Positions 1-10,337 of a stretch of 64,000 bases of DNA are shown in pieces. The DNA lies in NCBI GenBank assembly GCA_965206975.1, contig OZ242253.1, forward strand, positions 2,976,001 to 3,040,000, written 5' to 3'. The number at the start of each line of letters is the position of its first letter. Position 1 is the first letter of the stretch. The position numbers and the translations under genes were made by a program. The stretch is from JAAXGI01 sp965206975 (lineage in GTDB: Bacteria > Gemmatimonadota > Gemmatimonadetes > Longimicrobiales > Gaopeijiaceae). The notes beneath the pieces are model-generated. The model saw nothing but the letters and a program-made list of their open reading frames with translations. It was not told the DNA's origin and made no database searches.

Positions 1-664
1 CCACGCGGCGGGGCGGAGTCTGGGGGGTCAGCTTGCCCCGGACCGTGAGCAGGGGGTCGTCCACGAGCGCGGTCTGAGTCCCCACTAGGATCGCATCGAA
101 CCCGGCCCGAAGCCACTGCACCCACTCATCCGCCTCCCTCCCCGTAAGCTGTGTCCGTATGCCCTCTGCTGTCGAGATTCGGCCGTCGAGGGAGACGGCG
201 AGCTTGAGCGCGGTCCAGGGCCGCTCCGGGTCCGCGTGAAAGAACCCCGGGTTCAGGATCCGAGCCTCCCGCGACCTCAGCGCCGGTCCCTCGACTTCGG
301 TCCCGGCCTCGCGAAGCTCTTCCGCTCCCCCACCGGAGACGGGTCCCGGGTCGCATGCCCCGTAGACGACCCGCCGGATTCCCGCGCCACTGAGGGCCTC
401 GGTACAGGGGGGCGTCTTCCCGTGATGGCGGCAGGGCTCGAGGCTCACGTACGCCGTGGCCCCGTACGCCGACTCTCCGGCGGCTGAGAGCGCGACCTGT
501 TCCGCGTGCGGCCCACCGTATTCCGCGTGCCACCCCTCGCCCACCGTCTCCCCGTCCCGGACGATCACGCATCCGACCATGGGATTCGGTTGCACGCGAC
601 CCCATCCCCGTCCTCCGAGAAGGATCGCTCGTTTGAGGAAGCGCCGGTCGGCGGTCGAGAGCAC
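1..664 (-). CDS. ribD: Riboflavin biosynthesis protein RibD (partial, C-terminus beyond window)
   Basis: Bifunctional enzyme of riboflavin synthesis: an N-terminal zinc deaminase acting on the diaminopyrimidine, then a C-terminal NADPH reductase. About 221 residues are visible. The deaminase shows QPNPMVGCVIV, the zinc motif HAEQVAL and the second zinc motif PCRHHGKTPPC. The reductase start is seen as KLAVSLDGRISTAEG, and the gene runs off the left window edge. The GTG at 664 gives an N-terminus of about the normal family length; a TTG further upstream is the alternative. It lies just downstream of the barrel-like gene at 732-1739 on the same strand. Confidence 0.9.
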   Translation of the reverse strand, partial: MLSTADRRFLKRAILLGGRGWGRVQPNPMVGCVIVRDGETVGEGWHAEYGGPHAEQVALSAAGESAYGATAYVSLEPCRHHGKTPPCTEALSGAGIRRVVYGACDPGPVSGGGAEELREAGTEVEGPALRSREARILNPGFFHADPERPWTALKLAVSLDGRISTAEGIRTQLTGREADEWVQWLRAGFDAILVGTQTALVDDPLLTVRGKLTPQTPPRRV

Positions 665-731
665 GGGCCGAATAGCGAATTCCGGTCCCGCGTCTCGCAG
701 GCTGAAAGGGGGAAGGAGCGTCAAGGGGGCA

Positions 732-1739
732 TCAGTAGAGGAGGCGTAAGGTGAAGGCGCCCTGGAGCTCCCGTTCCCCAGGACGGAAGGGGCCCGTCCC
801 CTCGAGTCGGGTCAATGGGGTCGCCCCCCGCGCCCACGTCACCTCGACCGCGATCTGCGTTACCACCCACGTGTAGTTCACCCCGGCAAAGAGGTAACGG
901 CGGTCCAGCGAGAGATCGTGGCCCGCTGTCGAGGACGCCTCCCCGCCGCTGTCCCCCGCGTCCGGGGCGAGGCGGGCTCCGATCCTGCCCGCACCCCGGT
1001 AGCGGTCCCACCCGATCCCTGCCGAGAGACCCGCTGGCCACAAATCCTTCCCCAGGATCGCCCGGAAGGATGTGACCACCGGCTCCAGTTCAACCCACGC
1101 GCCGGGGCCATCCTCCGTCCCGTAGCGGAGCGTTCCCGCGCGCTCGTGGATTGCTGAGAGCGTAAGACCCGGAAGGGAGAAGGACTCGCGAAAGACCCCG
1201 ACGCGAAGGCCTCCTCCCCACCCGAGAGCGGAGCCCGGGCCGACTGGGGAGGTCGGAACCCGCACCCACCTGAGCGTGGCTACAGCATCAACGGCGAAGA
1301 CTCCGCCGACGCCCGTGACCGGCGAGAAGCCGTCGAAGATGCCGACGACGACGGTGGCGCGGCCGCCCGTCAGGAAGCTCCTCTCTTCTGTGGCGGAGGC
1401 GGACGTAGTGTAGGTGAGCTCGGGATGAGAAAAGTTGGACCACGTCGCACCCAGATCGACGACGATCCTCGGGGAGCCCGGGAGGCGGCGCCCGGCCGTG
1501 CTCGGGCTCGCCGGGAGTGCGCCCCCGCCTGTCATGAGGAGCCCGACGCCGCCGTGAACCGCCTGGAGGGCGAGGGCGCCGTCGCGGCAGAATCCAGCAA
1601 GGCGAGCGCTCGCTCCCGTCTCGCATTCGGCCGATATCCGCTCGATCGGCTCTTGCGCCGCTCCGGGCCCGGGGACGGACGCCCCGAGCGCGAGGAATAC
1701 AGCTCGCAGGGAGTGGCGAAAGAGATCGGTTCTAGACAA
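732..1739 (-). CDS. Exported beta-barrel-like protein of unknown function
   Basis: 335-residue protein with a probable signal peptide (hydrophobic segment about residues 10-28, ending GAAQ). The rest is rich in Gly, aromatic residues and alternating hydrophobic positions, as in outer-membrane barrels, and it ends in an aromatic residue (LRLLY), a common barrel C-terminus. No family is recognised. The TTG start at 1739 lies inside the last codons of purM, an 8-bp overlap that suggests translational coupling. Export is well supported; barrel topology and outer-membrane location are inference. Confidence 0.6.
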   Translation of the reverse strand: MSRTDLFRHSLRAVFLALGASVPGPGAAQEPIERISAECETGASARLAGFCRDGALALQAVHGGVGLLMTGGGALPASPSTAGRRLPGSPRIVVDLGATWSNFSHPELTYTTSASATEERSFLTGGRATVVVGIFDGFSPVTGVGGVFAVDAVATLRWVRVPTSPVGPGSALGWGGGLRVGVFRESFSLPGLTLSAIHERAGTLRYGTEDGPGAWVELEPVVTSFRAILGKDLWPAGLSAGIGWDRYRGAGRIGARLAPDAGDSGGEASSTAGHDLSLDRRYLFAGVNYTWVVTQIAVEVTWARGATPLTRLEGTGPFRPGERELQGAFTLRLLY

Positions 1740-2766
1740 GGCGGACGCCTTCGCCCTCGCACACCACGCCGAGTTCCCACGCGGCTTCCCCGCTCGACCG
1801 AAGGCGATACAGGAGGCCGGCCACCTCCGCCGGGCGGGTGGTCACCACCATCCCGACCCCCATGTTGAAGACGCGGAACATCTCCTCGTCGCTTACCGAA
1901 CCGAGCGCCTGCAGCGTGTGAAAGAGGCGCGGGACCTTCCACGAGTCCCTCCGGATTTCGGCGCCGAGACCGCCGGGGAGGGAGCGCGGGATGTTTCCCG
2001 GCATCCCGCCGCCCGTGATGTGGGCGAGAGCGAGCAAGCTGCCGGCCGCGATCTCTGCTCTCAACACGCCCCAGTAGCTCCGGTGGATGTCCAGGAGTGC
2101 CTCCTTCACCGTCTCCCCCAGCCCCGGGATAGGGTCATCCACCGAGAGGCCGGACCCCTCGAAGAGGATTCGGCGAGCGAGCGAGTATCCGTTCGTATGG
2201 AGACCGCTCGACGGAAGGCCGATCAGAGTGTCACCAGGCCGGACATCCGATCCATCGAGGATCCGTGCGCGTTCCACGATCCCGACGATGAACCCAGCGA
2301 GGTCATATTCTCCCGTACCGTAGAAGCCCGGCATCTGCGCCGTCTCCCCCCCGATCAGCGCGATGCCGTTCGCCTTGCACGCCTTCGCCACGCCGGCCAC
2401 GACCTCGTGCACGACCCCCTCCTCGAGCGTCCCTGTGGCCAGGTAGTCGAGAAAGAACAGGGGTCTCGCGCCCTGAACGACGATGTCGTTCACACAGTGG
2501 TTGACGAGGTCCTGACCAACGGTCCCGTGATCACCCGAGTGGAAGGCCACCTTGAGCTTCGTGCCCGCCCCGTCGGCGGAGGAGACGAGGACCGGATCGG
2601 CGACGTCGGGCGGGACCCGGTAGAGGCCACCGAAGAGGCCCGCGTCGGAGAGGGTGTCACTGTCCTTCGTCGCCGCGAGGAGCGCCTTGATCCCCTCCTT
2701 GTCGGCGTGCGCACGATCGAGGTCCACTCCGGCCGACCGGTAGTCCATCCCCTTCCTCCTCGACAT
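1732..2766 (-). CDS. purM: Phosphoribosylformylglycinamidine cyclo-ligase (AIR synthetase)
   Basis: Catalyses ATP-dependent ring closure of FGAM to AIR in purine synthesis (cytosolic). The family hallmarks are in order: DYRSAGVDLD at the N-terminus, SSADGAGTKLKVA, CVNDIVVQGARPLFFLDYLATG, GETAQMPGFY, SSGLHTNGYSL and HITGGGMPGNIPR. At 344 residues the length is normal. The ATG at 2766 is chosen because GAGGAGGAAG lies directly upstream; a second ATG six codons in (2748) also has a good ribosome-binding site. argS lies 53 bp upstream. Confidence 0.97.
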   Translation of the reverse strand: MSRRKGMDYRSAGVDLDRAHADKEGIKALLAATKDSDTLSDAGLFGGLYRVPPDVADPVLVSSADGAGTKLKVAFHSGDHGTVGQDLVNHCVNDIVVQGARPLFFLDYLATGTLEEGVVHEVVAGVAKACKANGIALIGGETAQMPGFYGTGEYDLAGFIVGIVERARILDGSDVRPGDTLIGLPSSGLHTNGYSLARRILFEGSGLSVDDPIPGLGETVKEALLDIHRSYWGVLRAEIAAGSLLALAHITGGGMPGNIPRSLPGGLGAEIRRDSWKVPRLFHTLQALGSVSDEEMFRVFNMGVGMVVTTRPAEVAGLLYRLRSSGEAAWELGVVCEGEGVRLV

Positions 2767-2819
2767 GCTTCCTCCTCGGCTCTGTCCCCCTCGAATCGGA
2801 TCGCCGCTCGACACCCCCC

Positions 2820-4553
2820 TCAGGGTGAGGATCGCCGCGTCACGCCTCGGCCGCCCTCCCCCCCCACCCCGCCCCCATCAGCTTCCCTCTCCATCCGCTC
2901 GGGAGCCTCGATCCCGACCAGCGTGAGTCCGTTGCAAAGCACGATCCGTGCCGCAAGACTCAGCATGAGGCGGGCCATGCGCAGCTCCGGATCGTCGACC
3001 AGAACCCGGAGTCCGGGGTCACGTGTCGGGTTTCCCGCATGGTACCAAGAGTTGATCTCGCCCGCTGCCTTCTCCAGGTAGTCGCAGACCAGGTGAGGGG
3101 CGCGGTTCCCGGCGGCGCGGGAGATCACCGCGGGAAACTCGGTGAGGACCCGGATCACCTCGCGTTCCGTCGGATGCCCGAGCTTCGAAAGCGATGCTTC
3201 TGCCCCCCGGATTCGGTCCTCCGGCACCCCGCTTTTTCGAATGATCGAGCAGAGGCGTGCATGCGCATACTTCACCTTGTAGACGGGGTTGCGCTCCGAG
3301 TGATCGAGGGCGTAGTCGAGGTCGAAGACCAGGTGAGCATCCGGTCTCCGCATGAGGAAGAAGTAGCGCGACACATCGACACCGACCTCCTCGATGAGAT
3401 CCCGGAGCGTCACGTAGTCGCCCGCGCGCTTCGAGAACTTGACCTCCTGACCATCCCGTTCGACGGCGACCATCTGGTGTATCATGTACTCCGGGTACCC
3501 GACCGGGAGGCCGAGTGCCTGGAGTCCGGCCCGAACCCTCGCGACCGTTCCGTGGTGGTCCGACCCCTGGACGTTAATCGCGTGGGCAAACCCCCGCTCC
3601 CACTTCGTCCGGTGGTACGCGACGTCCGGGAGGAAGTAGGTGGGGCTCCCGTCCGACTTGATCATGACCCTGTTCTTCTGGTCGCCGAATTCCGTTGTGC
3701 GGAGCCAGACCGCACCTCCCTCCTCAAATACGAGCCCGGTCCTTCGAAGCTCGTCGACGGTCTCCTCGACCCGCCCGTCCTCGTAGAGGGAGGACTCGAG
3801 GAAGTACTTCTGGAAGTGGATGCGAAAGGCATGAAGGTCCCGGTCCTGCTCGGCCCTGAGCCTCGCGACCGCGAAGCTCCGCATCGCTTCGAGTGCCTCA
3901 GCCCGCGGCGCCGTGAGCCACCGGGTCCCGTCTCTGTCGGCGAGTTCCGCCGCCAACCCGATGAGCGTGCTCCCCCGGTAGCCGCCCTCCGGGAGCTCGG
4001 CCTCTCGGCCGAAGTGCTCCGCGTAGCGCGCCGCGAGGCTCTCGGAGAGCCGCTCGATCTGCCGACCGGCGTCGTTGTAGTAGAACTCACGGTACGGTTT
4101 CCACCCGGTCCACTCGAGGAGCGAGGCGATCGCGTCGCCAAGCGCGGCCTGCCGGCCGTGGCCCACATGGAGGAGGCCCGTCGGGTTCGCCGAGACGAAC
4201 TCGACCATCACGGGTGCCCCCTTGCCTTCCTCCGACCGGCCGTACGCCTGGCCGGCCCGGAGGATCTCGAGAATCCCTGCCCCGACGGCCTCCGTCGAGA
4301 GCCGGAAGTTCAGGAACCCGGGGCCTGCGATTTCGGCGGACGCGATTCCTCCGTCCAGGTCGATCTCGTCCGCGATCGCTTGCGCGATCTCGCGAGGGGG
4401 GCGCCGGAGCTTCCCGGCAAGCGTCATCGCGATATTCGTCGCATAGTCTCCGTGGCTCGGGTCCTTCGGGCGCTCGACCTGGAGCTGGGGCGCATCGATG
4501 TCGATCCGGGAGAGAGCCCGCTCGAGAGCGGAGAGGACGAGTTCCTTGGACAC
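2820..4553 (-). CDS. argS: Arginyl-tRNA synthetase
   Basis: Charges tRNA-Arg (cytosolic, class I synthetase). The 577-residue protein has the Add-1-type N-terminal domain (residues 1-90), the HIGH-like motif HVGH at 129-132 inside SANPTGLLHVGHGR, the KMSKS-like KFSKR at 372-376, and a C-terminal DALR anticodon-binding domain with the Trp-Tyr-His segment near residue 510. A low-complexity Gly/Arg tail of about 20 residues follows the usual end. The start is GTG at 4553, five bases after the stop of the upstream zinc-ribbon gene, so the two are probably co-translated. Confidence 0.97.
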   Translation of the reverse strand: MSKELVLSALERALSRIDIDAPQLQVERPKDPSHGDYATNIAMTLAGKLRRPPREIAQAIADEIDLDGGIASAEIAGPGFLNFRLSTEAVGAGILEILRAGQAYGRSEEGKGAPVMVEFVSANPTGLLHVGHGRQAALGDAIASLLEWTGWKPYREFYYNDAGRQIERLSESLAARYAEHFGREAELPEGGYRGSTLIGLAAELADRDGTRWLTAPRAEALEAMRSFAVARLRAEQDRDLHAFRIHFQKYFLESSLYEDGRVEETVDELRRTGLVFEEGGAVWLRTTEFGDQKNRVMIKSDGSPTYFLPDVAYHRTKWERGFAHAINVQGSDHHGTVARVRAGLQALGLPVGYPEYMIHQMVAVERDGQEVKFSKRAGDYVTLRDLIEEVGVDVSRYFFLMRRPDAHLVFDLDYALDHSERNPVYKVKYAHARLCSIIRKSGVPEDRIRGAEASLSKLGHPTEREVIRVLTEFPAVISRAAGNRAPHLVCDYLEKAAGEINSWYHAGNPTRDPGLRVLVDDPELRMARLMLSLAARIVLCNGLTLVGIEAPERMEREADGGGVGGEGGRGVTRRSSP

Positions 4554-4558
4554 TGCGC

Positions 4559-4948
4559 TCAGCTAGCCCCGTTTGCGGACTTCGCGGGATTCGTGGAGGC
4601 TCCCGGGTCCGAGTCGGCCGGAGACGCTGCAGCTCGGCTCGTCCCGCCAGCCGATGAACTCTCCTTGCTCCCCCCGCTCCCGGAGCCGATCGGTTCCTTC
4701 GACCCTTCCTTCGCGTCCGGCTTCCCGGTCGCAGCGGACTTTTCGGCCTCGGCTGCCTTCCGGTAGCTCTCAGATCTGTAGTCCGTGATGTAGAACCCCT
4801 CGCCCTTGAAGAGGAAGCCCGCACCCGCAGAGAGGATCCGTTCGGCGCGCGCGCCGCACGTCGGACACTCCGCGAGGGGTTCCTCGGACATCCGCTGGAA
4901 GCGTTCGAATGTGTGCCCTTCGGGACAACGGTAGTCGTAGGTCGGCAT
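4559..4948 (-). CDS. FmdB-family zinc-ribbon protein with long disordered tail
   Basis: 129-residue protein. The N-terminal 60 residues match the FmdB regulatory-protein family: MPTYDYRCPEGHTFE, then CPTCGARAERI, where three Cys and a His or the fourth Cys-like ligand would bind zinc. The remaining half is low-complexity (Ala, Ser, Gly, Lys, Glu, Pro) and probably disordered. FmdB-like proteins are widespread with no firmly established biochemical role; regulatory or metal-related functions are suggested in the literature. It opens the short argS-purM block here. Confidence 0.85.
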   Translation of the reverse strand: MPTYDYRCPEGHTFERFQRMSEEPLAECPTCGARAERILSAGAGFLFKGEGFYITDYRSESYRKAAEAEKSAATGKPDAKEGSKEPIGSGSGGSKESSSAGGTSRAAASPADSDPGASTNPAKSANGAS

Positions 4949-5035
4949 AGGTCGCTTCGTGGCGGTACGACGCGTGGGGATCGGCCCGGAGGAAATGCCT
5001 TCCCCGTCGCGGCGGACCCGGTTGACGCGCGTAAG

Positions 5036-6619
5036 TTAACGATCCGGCCGGGAGGTTGAAGGCGGTGCGGCGTTCTGTTCGTCGGGAGCGTAGCGTCCCC
5101 AGCTGTTCCTCAGCGCCTCCGAGATCTCGCCGACCGTCGCCATGGACCGCACGGCATCGATGATCGCGGGCATCAGATTCTCTTCCGTCCGGGCAGCGTG
5201 GAAGAGCGCGTCGAGCGATCCCCTGAGGGGAGCACCGCTTCGGGCCTCCCGCACGCTCCGTACGGTATCCTGCTGCTCCCGCTCGAGACCTGAGTAGTCA
5301 ACCGAGGCGAAGGGGTGGGCCGGCGCTTCGGACTGCTCGAAGCGATTTACACCCACAACGATACGCTCTCCGGATTCAACTCGTTTCTGCCTCTCGTAGG
5401 CTGCCCGCTGGATCTCGCTTCGCATATACTCCACGGCGTTGCTGGCGCCCCCCCGCTCGGTGATCTCTCGCAGATACCGGCGCGCTTCCGTCTCGACCCG
5501 GTCCGTGAGTGCCTCGACGAAATAGCTGCCGCCGAGCGGGTCCGCCGTCCGTGCCGCGCCCGACTCGTAGGCGAGGATCTGTTGGGTGCGAAGAGCGGTG
5601 TGGACGGCCTCTTCCGAGGGAAGCGCGAGCGCCTCGTCGAACCCGTCCGTGTGCAGGGACTGGGTTCCGCCGAGGACCGCAGAGAGCGCCTGGATCGTGA
5701 CCCGCACGACGTTGTTCAGCGGCTGCTGTGCGGTCAGCGTCGAGCCTCCCGTCTGCGTGTGGAAGCGGAGCCTGGACGCCGCGTCCGGGGCCCGGTAGCG
5801 CTCCCTCATCTCCGTCGCCCAGAGGCGGCGGGCGGCACGGAACTTGGCAATCTCCTCGAAGAAGTCGTCGTGCGCTGCGAAGAAGAAGGAGAGGCGAGCT
5901 CCGAAGTCGGCCACCTGGAGCCCGGCAGCGACCGCCCGGTCCACGTACTCGAGTCCGTTCGCGAGGGTAAAGGCCAGCTCCTGGGGTGCGGTCGCCCCTG
6001 CCTCCCGCATGTGGTACCCGGAGATCGAGATCGGATTGAAACGGGGCGCCTTCTCCGCGCAGAAGCCGATCACGTCCGTCGTGACCCGAAGTGATGGCTC
6101 GACGGGGAAGATGTACGTCCCGCGCGCCACGTACTCCTTCAGGATATCGTTCTGCACCGTGCCCGATAGGCGCCTCCACGAGATGCCGCGCTCTTCGGCA
6201 ACCGCCAGGTACATGGCTAGGAGGATCGCGGCCGTCGCATTGATCGTCATCGATGTCGATACGGCGCCGAGATCGATCTCCTCGAAGAGGAATCTCATGT
6301 CGTCGAGAGAGTCGATCGCAACCCCGGCGCGCCCGACCTCTCCCTGGGCTCTCGGGTCATCCGAATCGTAGCCCATCTGCGTCGGGAGATCGAAGGCGAC
6401 CGATAGCCCTGTTTGCCCGTGCTCGAGGAGGTAGCGATATCGGGCGTTCGTCTCACGGGCCGTGCCGAAGCCGGCGTACTGCCGCATCGTCCAGAGCCGC
6501 TCGCGGTACATCTCCGGATGAATGCCCCGAGTGAAGGGGAAGTGTCCCGGCGAGGGGTCCGGCCCCCGGTAGACCGTCTCGACGGGTAGCCCTGAGTCCG
6601 TGAATTCGGGCCGGCTCAC
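5036..6619 (-). CDS. Methylmalonyl-CoA mutase, catalytic (large/alpha) subunit without B12 domain
   Basis: Adenosylcobalamin-dependent rearrangement of methylmalonyl-CoA to succinyl-CoA. The 527 residues cover only the TIM-barrel substrate domain: RQYAGFGTARETNARYRYLL, the TGLSVAFDLPTQMGYDSD segment, SGTVQNDILKEY, SISGYHMREAGA and the substrate-pocket HTQTGGSTLTAQQP. The C-terminal cobalamin-binding domain is absent, so a separate small subunit is expected elsewhere. The ATG overlaps the carrier-protein stop by 4 bp, tying it to the carboxylase operon. Isobutyryl-CoA or ethylmalonyl-CoA mutase activity cannot be excluded by eye. Confidence 0.9.
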   Translation of the reverse strand: MSRPEFTDSGLPVETVYRGPDPSPGHFPFTRGIHPEMYRERLWTMRQYAGFGTARETNARYRYLLEHGQTGLSVAFDLPTQMGYDSDDPRAQGEVGRAGVAIDSLDDMRFLFEEIDLGAVSTSMTINATAAILLAMYLAVAEERGISWRRLSGTVQNDILKEYVARGTYIFPVEPSLRVTTDVIGFCAEKAPRFNPISISGYHMREAGATAPQELAFTLANGLEYVDRAVAAGLQVADFGARLSFFFAAHDDFFEEIAKFRAARRLWATEMRERYRAPDAASRLRFHTQTGGSTLTAQQPLNNVVRVTIQALSAVLGGTQSLHTDGFDEALALPSEEAVHTALRTQQILAYESGAARTADPLGGSYFVEALTDRVETEARRYLREITERGGASNAVEYMRSEIQRAAYERQKRVESGERIVVGVNRFEQSEAPAHPFASVDYSGLEREQQDTVRSVREARSGAPLRGSLDALFHAARTEENLMPAIIDAVRSMATVGEISEALRNSWGRYAPDEQNAAPPSTSRPDR

Positions 6620-7176
6620 TGCCGGATCTCCGGATCCTCAAAGGTGACGAGGAGCTGACCTCTCTCTACGGCGACGCCCCTTGACACCAGGACATCGGCG
6701 ACGCGGGCTCGCCCTTCCGCCTTGAGCTCGTTTTCCATCTTCATCCCATCCAGGGTGACGAGTCCCACACCTCGTTCGACAACATCTCCCGGCGATACCC
6801 CGATTCCCACCACGAGGCCCGGCATCGGTGCACGGAGCGGCTGCGGGCCGCCACGCTCCCGTTCGCTCCTCCCGCCCGCTTCGATTGCGGCCTCGGCAGC
6901 GTCCATCACACGAACCTCCTGTCGCCGCCTGCCGATCTCGAGGGTCCATCGACCACGCCCGTCCCGATGAGCCACGACCCGAATCGAGCGATCCCCGATC
7001 CTCACGATCCGAACCGGCCCGACGGACGATGGGGAAAGCTCGACTTCGACGGGCTCGCCATCGACCCGTACACCTCCGTCGCCGAGCTCTACCTGGAGCC
7101 AGCGCTCCGCGACCTGCACGCACCACTCCTGCGGACGGAGCACCTGCGGCCAACGTGGAGGCAAGGGGTTCGCCAC
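6616..7176 (-). CDS. Biotin carboxyl carrier protein of acyl-CoA carboxylase
   Basis: 186-residue carrier that is biotinylated and shuttles CO2 between the biotin carboxylase and the carboxyltransferase of this operon. The biotinyl domain occupies about residues 115-181, with LRAPMPGLV and the attachment site LDGMKMENEL (Lys146; Gly replaces the common Ala before MKM). Residues 1-100 resemble the linker region of propionyl/acetyl-CoA carboxylase alpha subunits, here encoded apart from the carboxylase. The start is GTG at 7176, reached one base after the upstream methyltransferase stop (TGAcGTG). Confidence 0.9.
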   Translation of the reverse strand: MANPLPPRWPQVLRPQEWCVQVAERWLQVELGDGGVRVDGEPVEVELSPSSVGPVRIVRIGDRSIRVVAHRDGRGRWTLEIGRRRQEVRVMDAAEAAIEAGGRSERERGGPQPLRAPMPGLVVGIGVSPGDVVERGVGLVTLDGMKMENELKAEGRARVADVLVSRGVAVERGQLLVTFEDPEIRQ

Positions 7177-7177
7177 G

Positions 7178-8476
7178 TCACCCGGCGTCCAGGACGAGAA
7201 CGGTCTCGATCGTCGACGTCTGGGGGAAGAGGTCGAATCCGTGGAGGTGGGTGATCCGGTACCCGTCGCCGAGGCGGCGCACGTCCCGGGCCAGGGTGGC
7301 CGGATTGCAACTGGCATAGATGATCCGGGCGGGTCTCGATTCCGCGAGTGCCTCCATCACGCCCTCCCGCGCTCCGATCCGGGGCGGATTCATGATCACG
7401 AGATCCGCCGGGAGCGCCTCCCGAAGGTGCTCCTCGACCGTCCCGACGAGAAGCTGGAATCCTTCGGCCGGTATCGTCTTCGCCATCCGCGCGGCCTCCG
7501 GATCCTCCTCGATCGCGACCACACGGGCCCCGGCGCGAGCGAACCTGCGCCCAAGCCCCCCATAGCCCGAGTACGCATCCAAGACGCGCTTCCCGTTCGC
7601 GCTCCCGGCCATCCGGACGACCTGTCGCTGCAGCTCCTCTGCGTCCGCCCGGTTCGCCTGCAGGAACGCGCGAGGCCCGACGTCGATCTCCTCGCCGTGC
7701 CAGCGGTCCCGAAGAGACTCTTCGCCCACAAGGAGCCTTGGAGCCCCCACGGCACCGTCGGGCTGCTGCCAGATCGATACGAGCCCCGGCACTCTCGCGC
7801 AGAGATCCACCGGATCGCCGCTCCCCCTGCCGCCCTCGATCACGAGCATTACCTCACCGCCAACCGAAGCCCGGAGCGTCAGACGGAGCCTGGGGCCGCT
7901 CGGGAGTCTCTTCGCCCCGGCTCCCCAGCCCTGGCGAAGAGCGTTCCACGCGGCGGCGACCGGCGCCTCGGGCAGGAGGCAGCCCCCGTCCACATCCAGA
8001 ATCTCCCGAGGTCGTTCCAATCGACGGAACCCCGCACGGACCCTCCCACCAGGCAACCGGACGAGGCCCAGGGTGATCCGGTTACGATAGCGCGTCTCGC
8101 GGGAGGCGGCATGCATCGCTAGGGCGGGGAGCGTCCCCTGCCCTCCGATTCGCGCGAGCGCATCCGTTACGATGCGGCCCTTCGCGGAGAGTTGGTCCGG
8201 ATAGTTCAGGTGCTGCAGAGCGCACCCGCCGCACGTGTCGTAGTAGGGGCACGGTGCTGTGCGTCGCCCTCCTCCGCGAGTTCGGAGCTCGACGAGCCTC
8301 GCCCTGAGCCAACGCGGCCGCGCTGCAACTATCTCCACGGCAGCGAGGTCGCCGGGAGCGGTCCTGGGGACGAAGATCACCTGACCCTCGGCTGTTCGCC
8401 CGACGCCGGCTCCGTCGGAACTGACCCCATCGATGCGCACCTCGCGTCGGGTCCCGGGGACGCATCGAGGTGTCAT
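7178..8476 (-). CDS. RlmD/TrmA-type 23S rRNA or tRNA (uracil-5-)-methyltransferase
   Basis: SAM-dependent RNA m5U methyltransferase of the RumA/RlmD/TrmA family, 432 residues. In order: a TRAM-like N-terminal domain (about 10-65), the iron-sulfur cluster segment CPYYDTCGGC, a central domain, the SAM motif VLDAYSGYGGLGRRFA, MNPPRIG, and the catalytic YASCNPATLARD with its nucleophilic Cys. ATG at 8476 follows a GGGGC sequence and matches the usual TRAM start. Which uridine it modifies cannot be told. It sits between biotin carboxylase and carrier-protein genes, which is unusual. Confidence 0.9.
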   Translation of the reverse strand: MTPRCVPGTRREVRIDGVSSDGAGVGRTAEGQVIFVPRTAPGDLAAVEIVAARPRWLRARLVELRTRGGGRRTAPCPYYDTCGGCALQHLNYPDQLSAKGRIVTDALARIGGQGTLPALAMHAASRETRYRNRITLGLVRLPGGRVRAGFRRLERPREILDVDGGCLLPEAPVAAAWNALRQGWGAGAKRLPSGPRLRLTLRASVGGEVMLVIEGGRGSGDPVDLCARVPGLVSIWQQPDGAVGAPRLLVGEESLRDRWHGEEIDVGPRAFLQANRADAEELQRQVVRMAGSANGKRVLDAYSGYGGLGRRFARAGARVVAIEEDPEAARMAKTIPAEGFQLLVGTVEEHLREALPADLVIMNPPRIGAREGVMEALAESRPARIIYASCNPATLARDVRRLGDGYRITHLHGFDLFPQTSTIETVLVLDAG

Positions 8477-8504
8477 CGCCCCTGCAGCCCCGTCCGGTGC
8501 GTGC

Positions 8505-10016
<1,512 letters not shown>

Positions 10017-10337
10017 TGGCGCACCCCCTGACCCCGCCCGCGCCCCACGGGCGCTGAAGTAGGCCGGACACGGGCCTGCATTGGGCCGGAGCGTATTCGC
10101 ACCGGCTGACCTCCCCAGGCGATAGCGTCAGGTGGCCAAGTCCACCGCTTCAGCGAGGCCGCAGCACTATCTCCTCGGCTGCCGCCCAGTATGTAACTGT
10201 CTGTGTGGCAAGGCAATGGCCAGTACGAGTTCAGACGGTACCTCCCTATTTCGCAACCCGCGGGGTCGACAAGCCAGCTCACGTAGATCGGTCTCGCCTT
10301 GGACTGCCGGGATCGCTGGTTCGGCACTACGCTCGAC
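10017..10337 (-). other. Intergenic gap between carboxyltransferase and biotin carboxylase genes
   Basis: 321 bp inside what otherwise looks like one operon. No convincing gene is seen in any frame. A sigma70-like promoter candidate lies within it, so accC and downstream genes may have their own promoter. Confidence 0.5.
10188..10216 (-). promoter_or_regulatory. Candidate sigma70-type promoter upstream of accC
   Basis: On the minus strand TTGCCT and CATACT are separated by exactly 17 bp, about 170 bp upstream of the accC start. Matches to the TTGACA/TATAAT consensus are 4 of 6 in each box. It is the best candidate in this gap, but unproven. Confidence 0.3.

Noticed and set aside
1732..1739. 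Possible frameshift between purM and the following barrel-like gene
   Set aside because: purM ends at the normal family length and the next gene has its own signal peptide; a simple 8-bp overlap explains it.
3039..4766. Long plus-strand open frame opposite argS
   Set aside because: GC-rich codon use keeps the complementary frame open; the translation is composition-driven and has no recognisable motifs, while argS on the other strand is unmistakable.
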